Made by a program: the position numbers and the translations under genes. Below are positions 58,853-64,000 of a stretch of DNA of 64,000 nucleotides, in pieces (positions within the stretch are counted from its first letter, which is position 1; each line of letters starts with the position of its first letter). The notes under the pieces are model-generated. The model saw only the letters and a program-made list of their open reading frames with translations. It ran no database searches and had not been told where the DNA came from. Source of the DNA: Stomoxys calcitrans (lineage: Eukaryota > Arthropoda > Insecta > Diptera > Muscidae); assembly GCF_963082655.1 (NCBI RefSeq), contig NC_081553.1, positions 33,707,978 through 33,771,977 on the forward strand, written 5' to 3'.

Positions 58853-61308
58853 TACTCTTTTCTACTCTACTCTACTCTACTCTACTCTACTCTACTCTAA
58901 CTCTGCTCTAACTCTACTCTAACTCTACTCTAACTCTACTCTAACTCTACTCTAACTCTACTCTAACTGTACTCTAACTCTATTTTACTCTACTCTACTC
59001 TAACTCTACTCTAACTCTACTCTAACTCTACTCTAACTCTACTCTAACTCTACTCTAACTCTACTCTAACTCTACTCTAACTCTACTCTAACTCTACTCT
59101 AACTCTACTCTAACTCTACTCTAACTCTACTATAACTCTACTCTAACTCACCTCTAACTCTGCTCTAACTCTACTCTAACTCTACTCTAACTCTACTCTA
59201 CTCTACTCTACTCTAACTCTACTCTAACTCTACTCTAACTCTACTCTAACTCTATTTTACTCTACTCTACTCTAACTCTACTCTAACTCTACTCTAACTC
59301 TACTCTAACTCTACTCTACTTTAACTCTACTCTAACTCTACTCTAACTCTACTCTAAGTCTACTCTAACTCTACTCTAACTCTACTCTAACTCTACTCTA
59401 ACTCTACTCTAACTCTACTCTAACTCTACTCTAACTCTACTCTAACTCTACTCTAACTCTACTCTATTCTACTCTACTCTACTCTAACTCTACTCTAACT
59501 CTACTCTAACTCTACTCTAACTCTATTTTACTCTACTCTAATCTAACTCTACTCTAACTCTACTCTAACTCTACTCTAACTCTACTCTAACTCTACTCTA
59601 ACTCTACTCTAACTCTACTCTAACTTTACTCTAACTCTACTCCAACTCTACTCTACTCTACTCTACTCTACTCTACTTTAACTCTACTCTAACTCTACTC
59701 TAACTCTACTCTAACTCTACTTTAACTCTACTCTAAGTCTACTCTAAGTCTACTCTAAGTCTACTCTAACTCTACTCTAACTCTACTCTAACTCTACTCT
59801 ACTCTACTCTACTCTACTCTACTCTACTCTAACTCTACTCTAACTCTACTCTAACTCTACTCTAACTCTACTCTAACTCTACTCTAACTCTACTCTAACT
59901 CTACTCTAACTCTACTCTAACTCTACTCTAACTCTACTCTAACTCTACTCTAACTCTACTCTAACTCTACTCTAACTCTACTCTATTCTACTCTACTCTA
60001 CTCTAACTCTACTCTAACTCTACTCTAACTCTACTCTAACTCTACTCTAACTCTACTCTAACTCTATTTTACTCTACTCTACTTTAACTCTACTCTAACT
60101 CTACTCTAACTCTACTCTAACTCTACTCTAACTCTACTCTAACTCTACTCTAACTCTACTCTAACTCTACTCTAACTCTACTCTAACTCTACTCTAACTC
60201 TACTCTAACTCTACTCTAACTCTACTCTAACTCTACTCTAACTCTACTCTAACTCTACTCTAACTCTACTCTAACTCTACTCTAACTCTACTCTAACTCT
60301 ACTCTAACTCTACTCTAACTCTACTCTATTCTACTCTACTCTACTCTAACTCTACTCTAACTCTACTCTAACTCTACTCTAACTCTACTCTAACTCTACT
60401 CTAACTCTATTTTACTCTACTCTACTCTAACTCTACTCTAACTCTACTCTAACTCTACTCTAACTCTACTCTAACTCTACTCTAACTCTACTCTAACTCT
60501 ACTCTAACTCTACTCTAACTCTACTCTAACTCTACTCTAACTCTACTCTAACTCTACTCTAACTCTACTCTAACTCTACTCTAACTCTACTCTAACTCTA
60601 CTCTAACTCTACTCTAACTCTACTCTAACTCTACTCTAACTCTACTCTAACTCTACTCTAACTCTACTCTAACTCTACTCTAACTCTACTCTAACTCTAC
60701 TCTATTCTACTCTACTCTACTCTAACTCTACTCTAACTCTACTCTAACTCTATTTTACTCTACTCTACTCCAACTCTACTCTAACTCTACTCTAACTCTA
60801 CTCTAACTCTACTCTAACTCTACTCTAACTCTACTCTAACTCTACTCTAACTCTACTCCAACTCTACTCTACTCTACTCTACTCTACTCTACTTTAACTC
60901 TACTCTAACTCTACTCTAACTCTACTCTAACTCTACTCTAAGTCTACTCTAAGTCTACTCTAAGTCTACTCTAACTCTAACTCTAACTCTACTCTAACTC
61001 TACTCTAACTCTACTCTAACTCTACTCTAACTCTACTCTACTCTACTCTACTCTACTCTACTCTACTCTACTCTACTCTACTCTACTCTACTCTACTCTA
61101 CTCTACTCTACTCTACTCTACTCTACTCTACTCTACTCTACTCTACTCTACTCTACTCTACTCTACTCTACTCTACTCTACTCTACTCTACTCTACTCTA
61201 CTCTACTCTACTCTACTCTACTCTACTCTACTCTACTCTACTCTACTCTACTCTACTCTACTCTACTCTACTCTACTCTACTCTACTCTACTCTACTCTA
61301 CTCTACTC
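58853..61308. repeat. TCTAC / TCTACTCTAAC satellite, about 2.45 kb
   Basis: Most of the tract is an 11-bp unit ACTCTACTCTA (5+6 bp). Blocks of pure 5-bp CTCTA are interspersed, and the last 280 bp (about 61025-61308) is pure CTCTA. Variant markers (CTATTTTAC, CTATTCTAC, TAAGTCTAC) recur at irregular long intervals, indicating segmental duplication within the array. Confidence 0.97.
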
Positions 61309-62334
61309 CTTAATTGTTTATTTTCTATGAAAAATTTTCGGCATATCCATAAGTGATGAGTATTCCCACTGCTTTAACACCTTACCTCGTGATTTCTTTC
61401 CTTTTTCGTAAAAAAATATTTTTTTCCTCCACCTTGCTTAAACCACTAAAAATCGTTCACTATCTACGTCATGCTGCCAACCATGTTTGTGTCTTAAGTC
61501 TTTCGTTTTGGTTCCTTAGCTTAGACAATGTTTAAGTGTATGTGGCCGTACACCATCAGGCAATTAATGTGCACTGCACTTGTTGCACTTTATGGTCACT
61601 GTAGTCATTATTGTAACAATGACTTAACACTGCACTTGTCTTAAACGTTTTCTTATTGTTTTTAAATTACTTGGCCAGCTGTGAATCTTGATGCTTTAGC
61701 TAACTGCCAGGCGATGGCTGTGGTGTTGAAGCCTTTTAGAACGAACCTTAAAACACGTTCTAGAATTAAACACCAATTAATGAAAAAAAATTCTCGCCAG
61801 CAACACAATGCTAAGGAAAAGTTTAACCAAAGATGAAAGTTTATCCTTGATGAGATAATGTAACCATAATGAAGTAACCGTAACTCTAATAATAATGTAG
61901 AGTGACATAAGGAAACCATTCATAATTAAAGATTTGTTTGGCGGAAATGTATGCTTAATTTGCAAAATTTTTGTTAATATCAACAATGCGTGATACATTT
62001 AATCGTTTTAGTTACAGTTTCAATGAGATAGAGAGAGGTAGATCTGCATCTTAAGGATGCAGGAGGAGTGAGTAACCGAAGGCTCTTCTTCTTAAAGGGT
62101 GACGGAAAACAAGTTTTGCTTAACAACTCGATTGCTGATGCCATTAGGCTAAAAAATAGGAAAAATCCAACTATATTGAATGGCCGACTGATCATCGTCC
62201 AGCCCTAACGGCCAGGTACTACACGGCGGATGGATAGAGGTAGAATTTTGAAATTTGACTTAATGGACATCTGGTGCAAACGTATGAGAGTGCAAAGAAA
62301 GAATGAAACAATAGTACTGGCAAAGGAACAAAAC
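61309..62334. other. Unassigned interval between two satellites
   Basis: No repeat family or gene recognised. Reverse frames at 61662-62195 lack motifs. Confidence 0.4.
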
Positions 62335-64000
62335 GTACATTTAGTCCAGCAATTGGTACCATTTGGTACTTTATTTACAGATTAAGCTAGAGGTCTGAAA
62401 TTTGGCATGTAGGTATAACTGAGAAATATATGATGGGTGACTAAACGATCTATTCAAAATTCGTAAATTTTGGTACCAAAATTGGTACCATTAGGTACTT
62501 TTTTTATAGATGGTGCTAGAGGTCGGACATTTGGCATGCACCTATAACTAGCAATAATATAATGGGTGGCAAAGAGCTTTTTTCAATTCGTACACTTTGG
62601 TACCGAAATTGGTACCATTTGGTACTTTCTGTGGATATGGAGCTAGAGGTCTAAAATTTGGCAAGTAGGTAAAACTTAGAACTACAATATATGTTGGGCC
62701 ACTAAATGACTTTTTCACAATTAGAACATTTTGGTACCAAAATTGGTACTATTTGGTACTTTTTTTATAGATGGAGCTAAAGGTCGGAAATTTGCCAACT
62801 AAGAAATAAATTATAGATGACTAAATGACCTATTCTAAATACGTACATTTTGGTACTAAAGTTGGTACGATTTTGTGCTTTCTGTTCAGATGGAGTTTGA
62901 GGTCTGAAATTTGGCATGTAGGTACAGCTAAGAAATATGTGATGGATGGCTAAATGATCTATTCACCATACACACACTTTGGTCCCAAAATTTGTACTAT
63001 TTCGTACTTTCTTTACAGATGGAGCCATAGGTCTGAAATTGGTACCATTTCGTACATTATTTACAGATTGAGCTAGAGGTCTGAAATTTGGCATGTAGGT
63101 ACAACTAGGAATTATATGATGAGGGACTAAACGATCTATTCAATATTCGTAAATTTTGGTACCAAAATTGGCACCATTTGGTACCATTTTTATAGATGGT
63201 GCTAGAGGTCGGTAATTTGGCATGCATGTACAATTAGCAAAAGTATAATGGGTGGCAATGAGCTTTTTACAATTCGTACACTTTGGTACCGAAATTGGTA
63301 CCATTTGGTACTTTCTGTAGATATGGAGCTAGAGATCTAATATTTGGCAAGTAGGTGAAACTTAGAATATATGTTGGGCGACTAAATGACTTTTTCACAA
63401 TTAGAACATTTTGGTACCAAAATTGGTACTATTTGGTACTTTTTTTATAGATGGAGCTAGAGGTCAGAAATTTGGCAACTAAGAAATAAATTATAGATGA
63501 CTAAATGACCTATTCTAAATACGTACATTTTGGTACTAAAGTTGGTACGATATTGTGCTTTCTGTTCAGATGGAGTTTGAGGTCTGAAATTTGGCATGTA
63601 GGTACAACTAAGAAATATATGATGGGTGGTTAAATGATCTATTTACTATACGCACACTTTGGTACCAAAATTGGTACCATTTCGTATTTTCTTTACAGAT
63701 GGAGCCATAGGTCTGAAATTGGTACCATTTGGTACATTATTTACAGATTGAGGTAGAGGTCTGAAATTTGGCATGTCAGTACAACTAGGAAATATATGAT
63801 GAGGGACTAAACGATCTATTCAATATTCGTAAATTTTGGTACCAAAATTGGTTCCATTTGGTACTTTTTTTATAGATGGTGCTAGAGGTCGGACATTTGG
63901 CATGTACGTACAACCAGCAAAAATATAAAGGGTGGCAATGAGCTTTTTTCAATTCGTACATAGAAATTGGTACCATTTGGTACTTTCTGTAGATATGGAG
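62335..64000. repeat. GGTACC satellite with higher-order period about 680 bp
   Basis: Monomers of roughly 115-130 bp contain TTTGGTACCAAAATTGGTAC, GGTCTGAAATTTGGCATG and a GATGGAGCTAGAGG box. Five to six distinct monomers form a higher-order unit: TTATTTACAGATT recurs at 62371, 63057 and 63737 (686 and 680 bp). The array runs off the end of the window. Confidence 0.93.

Noticed and set aside
58853..61308. TCTAC array as a telomere repeat
   Set aside because: It does not match TTAGG-type telomere repeats, and dipteran flies lack telomerase repeats; the array is internal between other sequences.
1..64000. CRISPR-like arrays
   Set aside because: Tandem units are contiguous, diverged and eukaryotic in context; there are no short identical repeats with unique spacers and no cas genes.

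Overview
The window is eukaryotic, repeat-dominated DNA. It is most likely intergenic or intronic sequence from a large calyptrate (muscid-type) fly genome. The organism is inferred from repeat types: compact interspersed elements resembling Drosophila DINE-1/Helentron elements (GTCY microsatellite, subterminal inverted repeats, terminal hairpin), mariner-type MITEs and tRNA-derived SINEs. I find no intact host protein-coding gene and no CRISPR, operon or other prokaryotic feature. The only convincing coding homology is decayed non-LTR retrotransposon sequence, plus one unexplained basic open frame at 5559-6008.

Layout. 1-5500: a 'type R' repeat, a reverse SINE, then three DINE-like elements. 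5559-8083: a basic reading frame abutting a reverse RNase H-bearing LINE, itself hit by a mariner MITE. 8084-9180: nothing recognised. 9180-14110: a LINE scrap, SINE heads, two full-length DINE-like elements and a small inverted-repeat element. 14111-16204: unassigned, low complexity. 16205-18770: a DINE-like element, two MITEs in opposite orientation and a second tRNA-like SINE head. 18771-22735: a type R element ending in a roughly 600 bp (CAAA)n run, then a chimeric DINE-like array. 22736-27357: unassigned DNA, LINE fragments and three lysine-tRNA-type primer-site-like motifs. 27390-36598: many DINE-like elements, some nested. 36270-44204 and 44405-52745: two near-identical copies of one roughly 8.2 kb block, separated by exactly 200 N. 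52212-56402: DINE-like and reverse type R elements. 57775-61308: a DINE-like element whose 3' end runs directly into a 2.45 kb TCTAC/TCTAAC satellite. 62335-64000: a second satellite with a higher-order repeat of about 680 bp.

The unifying pattern is the DINE-like family. Its copies carry a 5' block beginning TTTTATACCC, a GTCC/GTCT microsatellite, a central array with a period very close to 153 bp, a mirror-image GGGTATA box, and a palindrome of the form AGTTCGGCCGGGCCGAACT followed by an ACTTGTTT end. Monomers fall into two main sequence classes but keep the same period. Sequence period and structure are read directly; the Helentron/DINE-1 assignment is by remembered resemblance and was not searched.
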